Origin: JANPPS01 sp965246925
GTDB taxonomy: Bacteria; Pseudomonadota; Alphaproteobacteria; Acetobacterales; Acetobacteraceae
Assembly (NCBI GenBank): GCA_965246925.1
Contig: OZ251994.1
Location: 1,178,001-1,242,000, forward strand
Direction: 5' to 3'
Length of the DNA: 64,000 nucleotides
This document shows positions 30,413 to 39,566 of the stretch, piece after piece (position 1 is the first letter of the stretch; every line of letters begins with the position of its first letter). Under the pieces are notes generated by a model that saw only the letters and a program-made list of their open reading frames with translations, was not told the DNA's origin and made no database searches. A program made the position numbers and the translations under genes.

Positions 30413-30434
30413 GCCGCCGGTTCTGGCCGGCGGC
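30413..30434. promoter_or_regulatory. GC-rich hairpin
   Basis: A perfect 8-bp inverted repeat GCCGCCGG / CCGGCGGC with a six-base spacer lies about 28 bases upstream of the AlpA-like gene. It lacks a T-tract, so it is more likely an operator or a 5'-leader structure than an intrinsic terminator. Confidence 0.35.
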
Positions 30435-30515
30435 TTGCGAGCACCCTGGAGGAGCGCAGTCGAGGGGGTGGATGCCGGAGTAATCCGCGCCTTTCCGGCA
30501 CCGGCTGCTCAGGTG

Positions 30516-30540
30516 CATGGGCCAGCGTCGCCGGCCCATG
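30516..30540. repeat. Inverted repeat downstream of the DUF2285 gene
   Basis: CATGGGCC and GGCCCATG are separated by nine bases, ten bases past the DUF2285 stop codon. The location suits transcription termination or mRNA 3'-end protection, but no T-run follows on the minus strand. Confidence 0.4.
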
Positions 30541-30550
30541 TCCGTGTCGA

Positions 30551-31322
30551 TCAGCGCTCCCGGCGGTCGGGACGCAGCAGGTTGAGGTAGCCGCCGCGCA
30601 TCAAGGCGCGACCCTCCTGCACCAGACGTATCGTGGCGCTGCGGAGTGAGTGCGTGCGCCACTCGGCACCATCGGGAACATGATCGCCGAAAACGGCGCG
30701 GGCGATTTCGCGATAGCCGGCGCCGGCAAGATCACCGTCCAGCGCGCGCAAAACGAGTTTCAGTCGCCGCCGTCGCTGGGCGGTGAAACTCATTGGCTTG
30801 ATTGGGCCGCGGCGTCTCAACGCACGCCACAGCCGCCGAGCGGTGGAAATACGCTCTTCGAATAACTCGTCGAGCGGGACGATCAGCGCAGCGGGCGTGC
30901 CACCCGCTGCAGCTCCCAGGATGAGCACCTGGTTCGCAGGAGGTAGTCCGGTGAGGGTGGCGTATCCGCCTTCAAGCGCCGAATGGCTGATATCCGGCCT
31001 GACAGTATCCAGTGGTGGGCCATCGAAAAGAATTGGCACGGCGCTCGTCAGCAATGCCATCCTCGGATTGTGCCGGGGAAGCCATACGATCGAGGTTTGG
31101 TCGGCGCGGAGCTTCGGGTCGGCCACGAAATCGCAACCCCCAGTGCGTATCCGTGCGGGACGAAGTTTGCGTGGACGCCGGTGGGTCACCCTGCGGTGCG
31201 CGATAGCTTTTTACGTAATCGGGATTGCGCCGGAGAAACTCGAACGCGGTTTGCTCCGGCGTCAGGTCGTCGAAGTAGTCATACGCACTCCCGTCCCGCC
31301 AGTCGCTGCCGCCCTCCGACAT
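30551..31322 (-). CDS. DUF6499-DUF2285 regulator-like protein, one homopolymer frameshift
   Basis: The ATG at 31322 (MSEGGSDWRDGSAYDYF) has a strong GGAGG site six bases upstream. The first 40 residues (DLTPEQTAFEFLRRNPDYV) match the small domain that usually precedes DUF2285, and the remainder is DUF2285 (LVLRALDGDLAGAGYREIA and SLRSATIRLVQEGRALM). The two parts lie in different frames because AAA at 31129-31131 on the plus strand looks one base too long. Removing it gives THWGLRF-VADPKL and exactly 257 codons. Such proteins sit beside repA/alpA in mobile elements and are thought to be DNA-binding. Confidence 0.78.
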
Positions 31323-31443
31323 GCCGTCCTCCTTTGCGGGGCGTTCATGCGGAAGTGCGGGAACACGCCGAGTCGGAGATGTGTCCGCACCCGACGATTT
31401 TGGGAGTCTGCTTTGCCGCAACAAAGTGTAGCGCAGTATTGCG

Positions 31444-31722
31444 TTACTCCCGGTTGGGAGTTCCTCCCCCGAGCAGATCACGATACCCGTTCGTCGTCAT
31501 CCAGCGCGCCCGCTCGAGATGGGCCTCATAAATGCTGCGGGAATGCTCGGGGTTCGAGGCCACATCTAGGCCAAGAACGCGCTCGGCGACCTCCGTCCAC
31601 TCGGCGTGTTCAGCCGCAGCGTCGAGCAATCTAGCGTAGATCTTGAGCTGGCGGCGGTCATACTCGGTGACATGCTCGGCGGACGGAGGCGTATCTGCGA
31701 TCTGGTTCACTTCGGAGGTCAT
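31444..31722 (-). CDS. Conserved-looking small protein (92 aa), backbone gene
   Basis: This 92-residue, mainly helical, soluble protein contains YDRRQLKIYARLLDAAAEH and HLERARWMTTNGYRDLLGG. It is positioned upstream of the DUF2285 gene and divergently from the XRE regulator, as in related element backbones. I cannot name a family or activity. The coding call rests on composition, position and a clear ATG. Confidence 0.6.
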   Translation of the reverse strand: MTSEVNQIADTPPSAEHVTEYDRRQLKIYARLLDAAAEHAEWTEVAERVLGLDVASNPEHSRSIYEAHLERARWMTTNGYRDLLGGGTPNRE

Positions 31723-31837
31723 GTTCCCTCATAACTTATCGAAACGGCGGCGCGAAAGCGTCCGGAACTGCGGCCAGGTGGAAATGGCTGGTGCAGTGTT
31801 CTCCAGACCACATGCGCCGTCGCGGGCCAGAGTGTAT

Positions 31838-31870
31838 CGCGTATTTTGGTGCGTAGCACCAGGATACGCG
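31838..31870. promoter_or_regulatory. 33-bp dyad, likely operator for the XRE regulator
   Basis: The arms are CGCGTAT / ATACGCG (7 bp) and TGGTGC / GCACCA (6 bp), separated by two mismatched pairs and centred on GTA. The dyad ends 19 bases before the XRE start codon, between two divergent genes, as expected for an autoregulatory site bound by a dimeric HTH repressor. Confidence 0.6.
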
Positions 31871-31889
31871 AGTGGTCTCCATCCTGTGG

Positions 31890-32162
31890 ATGGACATCCG
31901 CATACTTTTTGGCACGAACATGCGCCGTTACCGTTTAGCAGCCGCACTCAGCCAGGAGGCGTTGGCGGAGCGGATGGATGTCGATCGAGCCCATGTCAGC
32001 AGCATGGAGCGCGGTCAGCAGAACATCACCTTGACGACTCTGGCCGAAGCCGCCCGCGCGCTTTGCATCCGGCCGGCAGCGTTCTTCGATGAGGCGGCGC
32101 CACCTGCACCTGGCGGGATCAAAGCGCCACGGACTCAGCGGGCTGTCTCACCCCGCGGCTGA
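31890..32162 (+). CDS. XRE-family transcriptional regulator
   Basis: This is a 90-residue protein if the ATG at 31890 is used; a GTG at 31872 would add six residues. The helix-turn-helix is evident in MRRYRLAAALSQEALAERM followed by DVDRAHVSSMERGQQNITL and the usual third helix TTLAEAARALCI. The tail is short and Pro-rich. It is the first plus-strand gene before the Type III restriction-modification cassette and could act as its controller protein, or regulate the divergent backbone genes. A 33-bp dyad sits just upstream. Confidence 0.85.
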   Translation: MDIRILFGTNMRRYRLAAALSQEALAERMDVDRAHVSSMERGQQNITLTTLAEAARALCIRPAAFFDEAAPPAPGGIKAPRTQRAVSPRG

Positions 32163-32251
32163 GAAACGGAGGGCCGAATACACTGCGCCGGACGCACCTT
32201 CAGGAGATTGGCCCGTGCCCGGCCACCAGGTCGTCCGCGCGCCCGGGCACC

Positions 32252-32276
32252 GGCCAAGCCGGTCCGGGGCTTGGCC
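32252..32276. repeat. GC-rich hairpin between XRE and res genes
   Basis: A perfect 9-bp stem GGCCAAGCC / GGCTTGGCC with a 7-base loop lies 90 bases after the XRE stop. There is no T-tract on either strand. It may terminate or attenuate transcription between the regulator and the restriction gene. Confidence 0.45.
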
Positions 32277-32370
32277 TCGCCCATGACTGAGTGGGATTCG
32301 CTGGGGGCATACCCGAAGGCGTTGGGCTGGAAGCCCGCGATGGCATGATGTGCCGTAACAAGCCATGCTC

Positions 32371-32385
32371 CGGGACCATGTCCCG
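32371..32385. promoter_or_regulatory. Small dyad just upstream of res
   Basis: CGGGAC-CAT-GTCCCG is a perfect dyad ending 23 bases before the res ATG. A similar GGGAC...GTCCC palindrome is upstream of the large operon at 23892-23906. An operator role is possible, but chance cannot be excluded for so short a site. Confidence 0.25.
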
Positions 32386-32408
32386 AGTCGCTGGGGTAGC
32401 ACCCGTCA

Positions 32409-35400
32409 ATGCCGTCAAGTTTCTTCGAACAGCCGATCCTGAACTCGCCCTATGAGGTTCCGACCCGGCATCACGCTCTGGATGCTGACGGCCAGCCTTT
32501 GGAGCAACCCCCTGTCCCAGGCCGCCGCCGCTCGGAACTGATTACCCCGGTCCCCAAGCCCCGGAAGAAACAGCGAAAATCAGGTCAAGCGAGCTTCGTC
32601 CTGCCGGACGCACAGGACCTTTCGACTGCCGATCAAGAATACAACCCAACTCCAATAATAAACGAGATCCGCAGCTACGTCGCGGCGTGGCGAGCTCTTC
32701 CGAACCCGGCTGATTGGAGCGTCACACCGGCTACCCAGCGGCTGCTAATGCACTGGCGCGATCACCGTAACTTTCAGACCGTGCGCCCATTCTTCTGCCA
32801 GGTGGAGGCTGTCGAAACTGCAATCTGGCTGGCGGAAGTGGCCCGGCGCGATAGGCGTCACGAAAAATTCCGCAAGCACCTGCTAGGCGCCAACGAACAG
32901 GCCAACCCCGAGCTGTTCCGCATCGCGCTGAAGATGGCGACCGGCGCCGGCAAGACGACTGTCATGGCAATGCTGATCGCCTGGCAAACGGTCAATGCCG
33001 TCCGTACACCAGGAAGCAACCTGTTCAGCCGCGGCTTCCTGATCGTCACTCCCGGAATCACCATCAAGGATCGCCTGCGAGTCCTCCAGCCCAATGACCC
33101 CGATAGCTACTATCGTGGACGGGAATTGGTGCCAGCCGACATGCTGCCGGACATCGACCGCGCCAAGATCGTCATCACCAACTATCACGCCTTCAAGCCG
33201 CGTGAGACGCTGGAGATCAGCAAAACCGGTCGCTCTCTCCTGCAAGGTCGGGAAGCACCGCCCGACACTACTGAGAACGATGGTCAGATGCTGCACCGGG
33301 TCGCGAACGATCTGCTCGGCTTCAAGGGCGTCGTCGTGCTGAACGACGAGGCCCATCACTGCTACCGCGAAAAGCCGGATGGCGAGGAAGAGTTCTCGGC
33401 CGATGAACGGGACGAGGCCCGCCATAACAATGACGCCGCCCGCCTTTGGATCGCGGGTCTGGAGGCCGTGAAGCGAAAGCTGGGCGTCACCGCAGTGTAC
33501 GACCTATCCGCCACTCCGTTCTTCCTGCGCGGCTCCGGCTATCGCGAGGGGACGCTGTTCCCGTGGACGGTCAGCGATTTCTCGCTGATGGACGCGATCG
33601 AGTGCGGCATCGTGAAACTGCCGCGCATTCCCGTCTCCGACAACCTGCCCGGCGCCGATGTTCCAATTTACCGCAACTTATGGGAGCACATCCGCAAGGA
33701 CATGCCCAAGCTCGGCCGCGCCAAGGGCGGCAAGGGCAACCCACTGGCGCTACCAAGCGAGCTGCAAACCGCCCTCTACGCGCTGTACGGACACTATGAA
33801 AAGACGTTCGATCAGTGGGACCGGGCGGGGATTGAGGTTCCTCCCGTCTTCATCGTGGTCTGCAACAACACGTCCACCTCCGAGCTAGTCTATGAGTGGA
33901 TTTCCGGCTTCGAGCGCGACGGTGAGGGCGAGCAGAACCACTTCATCGATGGCCATCTCAAGCTGTTCCGAAACTACGACGTTCACGGCGCGCGCCTGGC
34001 GCGCGCCAATACGCTGCTGATCGACAGCGAGCAGGTCGATTCCGGCGAGGCGCTGGACCCGGCTTTCCGTGCGGCCGTCAGCTCCGAGATCGAAGTATTC
34101 CGGCGCGAGAAGATGCAGCGCGAGGGCGCCGGCGCGGGTAGCGAAGCGATCTCGGACTCCGAGCTGCTCCGCGAAGTGATGAACACGGTCGGACGAAAAG
34201 GTCGACTGGGTGAGACGGTGCGCTGCGTCGTCTCCGTCTCGATGCTGACGGAAGGTTGGGACACAAATACCGTCACCCACATACTCGGCGTACGGGCATT
34301 CGGCACCCAGCTCCTGTGCGAGCAGGTGGTCGGGCGGGCACTGCGCCGGCAATCCTATGACTTGAACGCAGAGGGCCTGTTCGACTGCGAATATGCGGAC
34401 ATCATGGGCATCCCCTTCGATTTCGCCGCCCAGCCCGTCGTGACGAAGCCGAAGCCGCCCAAGCCCACAACGCGCGTCCAGGCTTTGAAGGAACGCGCTG
34501 CTCTGGAGATCACCTTCCCCCGTGTGGAAGGTTACCGCGTCAACCTGCCGGACGAGCGGGTCGAGGCGCTGTTTACCGAGAATTCCCGCTTGGTGCTGAC
34601 GCCGGAAGATGTCGGGCCATGCCGGGTGCTGCTGGAGGGCATTGTCGGCGAGGGAGTCGAGCTGACGACGGCGGTGCTAGATGCCGTGCGGCCGAGCGAG
34701 ATCAGCTATCACCTCGCCAAGCACCTTCTCTACAACCAGTTCCGCGATCCGGCGGAGCCGCCGAAGATGCACCTGTTCGGGCAGATCAAGCGGGCGGCCA
34801 AGCGTTGGATCGACGAGGGCTATCTCGTCTGTGTGGGGGGCACGACGCCCGCCATGGTGACGTATCGGGAGATGGCTGACCGGGCCGCCCAAATGATTTT
34901 CACGGCGTGTCAGCCAGTCGATCCGACCCCTTCCGAGATCTGGCCGTGCTGGATCCCTACACGCCGGAAGGCAGCTCCCGCTTTGTCAATTTCTCGACGT
35001 CCAAGCCGCTTTATACCACGTCACCAGACCGCTGCCACGTGAACCATGTCGTTCTAGACAGCGACTGGGAAGCTGAGTTCGCGCGCTCGGCCGAGGCCCA
35101 TCCGCGTGTGCTCGCCTACGTCAAGAACCAAGGTATGCAGTTTGAAGTCCCGTATCGTGACGGAATGGAGCAGCGCCGCTACTGGCCGGACTACATTGTT
35201 CGGGTGGATATCGGAACAGACGATCCGCTCAACCTGGTCGTCGAGATCAAAGGTTTCCGCAAAACCGACGCCAAGCTGAAGGCTGAGACGATGCACAAGC
35301 TGTGGGTGCCGGGCGTCAACAATCATGGCCGGTTTGGCCGTTGGGCGTTTGCCGAGTTCGTCGACGTGTTCGAAATTGAGGTGGCGTTTGCGCGGCTGAT

Positions 35401-35434
35401 CGACTCTCTCCAGCCTGCCTTGCAGCCTGCCTGA
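32409..35434 (+). CDS. res: Type III restriction endonuclease Res subunit, one homopolymer frameshift
   Basis: The superfamily 2 helicase motor is clear: ATGAGKTT at 177-184 (Walker A) and DEAH at 313-316 in VVLNDEAHHCY. SMLTEGWDTNTVTHILG and EQVVGRALRR (motif VI) follow. The C-terminal nuclease segment YWPDYIVRVDIG...VVEIKGF carries a PD-(D/E)xK-like D...ExK pattern. The nuclease part is out of frame because CCCC at 34927-34930 appears one base short; restoring it gives exactly 1,009 codons. Type III Res cuts DNA after ATP-driven communication between two unmethylated sites and needs Mod. If the frameshift is real, the product would lack the nuclease. Confidence 0.88.
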
Positions 35435-35448
35435 TTCAAGGAACCAGA

Positions 35449-38361
35449 ATGCCGCGCCTTCCGAAGCCGCCAAAGGGCGCAAAGCCTGTTGAAGTGCTGG
35501 TTCACGCCGATACTCGCCGGAACATTCCGACGGCCGAATTCCAATCCATCGCGCAGCGCATGGAGGAAGACACGCCGGTGCCGCCGGCGCGCTATCCCCG
35601 CGCGACGCCGCTGCCGAACGGAGTGGTCCGCGCGCGCAACGCTGACCTCGACCCGCAGATTGTGTGGCAGGGGGCGCGCATTCGCCTGACAGACGAGCAG
35701 CGCAGGCAGTTGGTAGAAACCGGCGAGATCGAGCTGGGTGACGCACAGCTCGTCTGGCGCGGCAAGGACACGCAGGACTGGTCGGACCTCGTGGTCAACC
35801 CGCCGCCGATCTACATTCAGGAGAAGGTTCACCCCAAGGCGATCATCGACGGCTTGCAGAAGGAGGCACGCAGCCGGGCGGAGGCAGCAAATGAGGCGCC
35901 TGACCTGTTTGCCGACTTTAACGGGCTAAACGACCCGGAAGCGCGATTAGAGTTCTACCAGCACGACCAGCACTGGTCGAACCGCATGATCCTGGGCGAC
36001 AGCTTGCAGGTGATGGCTAGCCTTGCCGAGCGAGAGGGCCTGCGGGGCAAGGTGCAGTGCATCTACTTCGACCCGCCCTACGGCATCAAATTCAACAGCA
36101 ACTGGCAAGTTAGCACGCTCTCGCGAGACGTGAAGGATGGTAAGCGGGAGGACTTGAGCCGCGAGCCGGAGCAGGTAAAGGCGTTCCGAGACACATGGAA
36201 GGACGGCATCCATTCGTATCTGACCTATTTGCGGGACCGACTGACAGTGGCGCGGGAGCTGCTAACGGAGAGCGGGTCGGTCTTCGTGCAGATTGGGGAC
36301 GAGAACGTGCACCGCGTAAGGGCGGTGATGGATGAAGTGTTTGGCGCGGATGCCTTTGTTGCGCAAATTAACTTCAAAACTGCCGACCCTCTCGGGCAGA
36401 AGGGACTTCCAAAAGCGTATTCCTACATCGTCTGGTATTCCCGAACATCAAATAAACTGAAGTTCAGGAAGGTGCTGAAGGCGAAGAACTTCGAGAACGA
36501 CGGAGAATATAAGTTCTATAATGACGTGCCTGGACCTCAAGGTTTGAGAACCCTTGGTGACGATCGCTCAAATGTCGACTTCAAGCGAGTCTTCAGGCGG
36601 CGGGGAGCATGGTCCGCTGGCTACACGCAGAGTTGCACTTTCGACTTCAGCCTGTTTGGGCGAACGGCAACAACGTCTAGCGGTAAAAGTTGGGCGACCA
36701 CAGAGGCTGGTATTGAGAAACTAAAGCGCGCCGATCGCCTATTTCGAATACAGGACAACATCTATTTCAAGAGAGTCTCGTCGGACTACGACGTCGTGGA
36801 ATACGATAACAACTGGGACGATAAACCAGGTGCGGGCGGAGAAGTTTACGTGGTACAAACGGCGACGAAGTTTGTGCAGCGCTGCATACTAATGACGACC
36901 GACCCTGGCGACCTCGTGCTCGATCCCACTTGCGGCTCCGGCACTACTGCCACCGTCGCGGAGCAATGGGGCCGCCGCTGGATTACTATTGACACCTCCC
37001 GCGTCGCGCTCGCCCTAGCCCGCACTCGGCTCATGGCCACCAAATACCCTTACTACCTGCTTGCCGACAGCCGGGACGGTCGTGCCAAGGAACAGGCCGT
37101 CAGCGGCCGGATTCAGCCCGATACGCCTACTCACAACGATGTTCGCCACGGTTTCGTCTACGAGCGCGCCCCGCACGTCACCCTGAAGTCTATCGCCAAC
37201 AATACAGATATCGACGTGCTGTGGGAGGAAGCGCAGCAAACCCTCGAGCCGCTGCGTGCCCGCCTAAACTCTGCCCTAGGCACTGCCTGGGAGGAGTGGC
37301 AGGTCCCGTATGCGGCTGATACTGCCTGGCGCCCGGAGGTCGCCCGCGACCACGCCGCCTGGTGGGAAGCTCGAGTCGAGCGTCAGCGCTGTATCGACGC
37401 CTCCATCGCCCGCCGCGCCGATATCGAATTTCTGTACGACCGCCCGCACGAGGACCGGTCCCGGGTCCGGGTAGCTGGTCCCTTCACGGTCGAAAGCCTT
37501 TCTCCACACCGTGTCGTTCCGGCTGACGAGGATGAACTGCTCGGCGTCGCCCCCCAACCTGGCCGGCGCAGGAGCGCCGCCACGCCGCCTGTCGATTTCG
37601 CAACCATGGTGTTCGACCATCTCCGCACCGCCGGAGTGCATCAAAGCCGCAAGGCGGACAGCATCCGCTTTATCAGCCTGACGCCTTGGGCCGGAGACTA
37701 CATCGGCGCTGAAGGGCGCTTTACCGAGGGCGAGACGGAGCGCCGCGCCGCGATCCTGATCGGCCCCGAGTTCGGCACGCTGTCACGCATGGACCTGGTC
37801 ACGGCCGCCCGCGAGGCCTCCGAAGCGCGGTTCGACGTGCTGATCGCCTGCGCTTTCAACTACGATGCTCATGCGAGCGAGCTGACGAAACTAGGACCAC
37901 TGCCGATTTTGAAGGCGCGCATGAACCCCGACCTGCACATGGCCGAGGACCTCAAGAACACCGGCAAGGGCAACTTGTTCGTTGTCTTCGGCGAGCCCGA
38001 CCTGGTGGTGGAGCCCGTGCCGGGCGAACCAGACCATGTTCGCATCCGCATCCTCGGCGTGGACGTGTTCGATCCTCAAACCGGCGACATCCGCTCCGGC
38101 GACACCAAGAGCATCGCCGCCTGGTTCATCGACACCGACTACAACGAGGAGAGCTTCTACGTCCGCCACGCCTATTTCCTCGGCGCCAACGATCCCTACA
38201 AATCGCTAAAGGCAGCCTTGCGCGCCGAGATCGACGAGGAGGCCTGGGCCACACTCTACCGCGACACCTCCCGCCCATTCCCCCGGCCGGAACGCGGTCG
38301 CATCGCCGTAAAGGTGATCAACCACTTCGGAGATGAGGTGATGAAGGTTTTCACCTTATGA
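35449..38361 (+). CDS. mod: Type III DNA methyltransferase Mod subunit
   Basis: This 970-residue N6-adenine methyltransferase starts 14 bases after res. It contains motif IV DPPY at 208-211 (CIYFDPPYGIKFNSNW) before motif I at about 492-498 (LDPTCGSGTTATVAEQWG), the beta-class order used by Type III Mod proteins. Between them, the segment encoded at about 36,355-36,890 is more AT-rich and likely holds the target recognition domain. The long C-terminal region (about 570-970) is typical of large res-linked Mod proteins. Mod both protects the host and gives the complex its sequence specificity. It is intact here, in contrast to res. Confidence 0.9.
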   Translation: MPRLPKPPKGAKPVEVLVHADTRRNIPTAEFQSIAQRMEEDTPVPPARYPRATPLPNGVVRARNADLDPQIVWQGARIRLTDEQRRQLVETGEIELGDAQLVWRGKDTQDWSDLVVNPPPIYIQEKVHPKAIIDGLQKEARSRAEAANEAPDLFADFNGLNDPEARLEFYQHDQHWSNRMILGDSLQVMASLAEREGLRGKVQCIYFDPPYGIKFNSNWQVSTLSRDVKDGKREDLSREPEQVKAFRDTWKDGIHSYLTYLRDRLTVARELLTESGSVFVQIGDENVHRVRAVMDEVFGADAFVAQINFKTADPLGQKGLPKAYSYIVWYSRTSNKLKFRKVLKAKNFENDGEYKFYNDVPGPQGLRTLGDDRSNVDFKRVFRRRGAWSAGYTQSCTFDFSLFGRTATTSSGKSWATTEAGIEKLKRADRLFRIQDNIYFKRVSSDYDVVEYDNNWDDKPGAGGEVYVVQTATKFVQRCILMTTDPGDLVLDPTCGSGTTATVAEQWGRRWITIDTSRVALALARTRLMATKYPYYLLADSRDGRAKEQAVSGRIQPDTPTHNDVRHGFVYERAPHVTLKSIANNTDIDVLWEEAQQTLEPLRARLNSALGTAWEEWQVPYAADTAWRPEVARDHAAWWEARVERQRCIDASIARRADIEFLYDRPHEDRSRVRVAGPFTVESLSPHRVVPADEDELLGVAPQPGRRRSAATPPVDFATMVFDHLRTAGVHQSRKADSIRFISLTPWAGDYIGAEGRFTEGETERRAAILIGPEFGTLSRMDLVTAAREASEARFDVLIACAFNYDAHASELTKLGPLPILKARMNPDLHMAEDLKNTGKGNLFVVFGEPDLVVEPVPGEPDHVRIRILGVDVFDPQTGDIRSGDTKSIAAWFIDTDYNEESFYVRHAYFLGANDPYKSLKAALRAEIDEEAWATLYRDTSRPFPRPERGRIAVKVINHFGDEVMKVFTL

Positions 38362-38378
38362 GGGGAAATAAATCGCGG

Positions 38379-38570
38379 TCAGATTTTGGGTCGGACCTTC
38401 CCGCCCGTCAGAACGACAACGGCGATGCTGCCCAAGCCGCCGAGTATCGGCAGGGCGATGGCGGCTGCCTGTTTCCACCAGGACTCGTCGGCGCGTATGC
38501 AGCTTGGGCATTTGGTTTCCCCAACCTCTAGTTCGCGGCCGCAGGCGCAGGATCCTTGGGTAGCTGACAC
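38379..38570 (-). CDS. Small zinc-ribbon membrane protein (63 aa)
   Basis: This GTG-started 63-residue protein overlaps the end of the preceding gene by 43 bases. It has a CxC...CxxC zinc-ribbon-like motif (SCACGRELEVGETKCPSC) followed by one transmembrane helix (AAAIALPILGGLGSIAVVVL) and a basic tail. The family is unknown. The overlap suggests translational coupling with the 326-residue gene, so the two may form a membrane-linked pair. Confidence 0.6.
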   Translation of the reverse strand: MSATQGSCACGRELEVGETKCPSCIRADESWWKQAAAIALPILGGLGSIAVVVLTGGKVRPKI

Positions 38571-39508
38571 GACTGAAACTCCTCCAACTTGATATCGAGA
38601 ACAACCGGCAACAGGAGCGGAGCTTGTCGGCTGAGCAGCCGCTGATCGATAGCGGTAATGCCCTTTGTGATCCGCCGAATGATGGTTTCCGGAGCTGCTC
38701 TCTCCGCGGAAACTCTAACGAGGCGAGCCTTTCGGGCGGCATCCGCCAGGTTGGCGTCCCGTAGGCCCTTGATTATACCGTCGAGGGCTTCTCGCGCCGC
38801 ACCTGACTCGCCAAGCTCGCTGTAGGTTTGCAGTACGGTGGCTAGCCCGTCCTTGATCAAGATCAGATCGTCTTCGACCTCGCGCCACTTTGCATCAGCG
38901 TCGTCCAGCCCAGACCCGAAAAATCCGTCGAGAATTCCGGTTTTCGGTTCAGGCATGGCGCTACAGTGCGCCTTGAGTTGGCCCGCAAGCTTGCCAAGCT
39001 GGATCGAAAGATCACGGCACGCACCAAGGGTTTCCCGTCGCTGCTCAGTCGCGTCAGTGAGGGCCTTGGCTTGGCGTACAGCACTGATCGCTCCACTCAC
39101 CTCGCCACGGGCGGTGTTGGACATCAAGCTGCCAAGATCACGAATCCCAATCTTGATCGTATTGAGGTCCGCAGCGATAGCCGCCATATTCAGGCTCAGT
39201 AGAATGTTCGATGCAGCGCCCAAATAATCTGGCGACATACGCTTCAGGTCTACGTTTTCGACGAACCTTCCCCCATCGCGCAGGAACGGTTTGTAGGTGC
39301 CGTCTGCGGCTTTCTTGAAGAACTTCGTGTTTTCGGCGCTCATGACGACCCGAAACGCGTCGGAAGGCGCAAACTTCCTCAGCCCGTCGGCCAGGTGCGG
39401 CACGTGTTGCAGGAACCGAAGAAGCCGATCCCGAGCGGCAGAGGCGTCCGGGACGTCGCTGACCGTGATGCTCCCTTCAAGGGAGGTGTGATGTTCCAAA
39501 TCGTTCAT
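38528..39508 (-). CDS. Unknown 326-aa protein, orphan of the defence cargo
   Basis: This soluble, helix-rich protein has one moderately hydrophobic stretch (PDYLGAASNILLSLNMAAIA). No catalytic motif is visible. The central part is a long helical region (ISAVRQAKALTDATEQRRE and QLGKLAGQLKAHC) that could form a coiled coil. It is encoded opposite to the restriction-modification genes and divergent from the helicase gene, with 58 bases between their starts. Its position between two defence-type loci suggests a defence or toxin role, but the sequence alone does not show one. Confidence 0.65.
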   Translation of the reverse strand: MNDLEHHTSLEGSITVSDVPDASAARDRLLRFLQHVPHLADGLRKFAPSDAFRVVMSAENTKFFKKAADGTYKPFLRDGGRFVENVDLKRMSPDYLGAASNILLSLNMAAIAADLNTIKIGIRDLGSLMSNTARGEVSGAISAVRQAKALTDATEQRRETLGACRDLSIQLGKLAGQLKAHCSAMPEPKTGILDGFFGSGLDDADAKWREVEDDLILIKDGLATVLQTYSELGESGAAREALDGIIKGLRDANLADAARKARLVRVSAERAAPETIIRRITKGITAIDQRLLSRQAPLLLPVVLDIKLEEFQSCQLPKDPAPAAAN

Positions 39509-39566
39509 TCAGGCTCCCGGGACGCGCCATTGCTCGATCGCGCCAAGTAGGCATACTGATCTAGCA

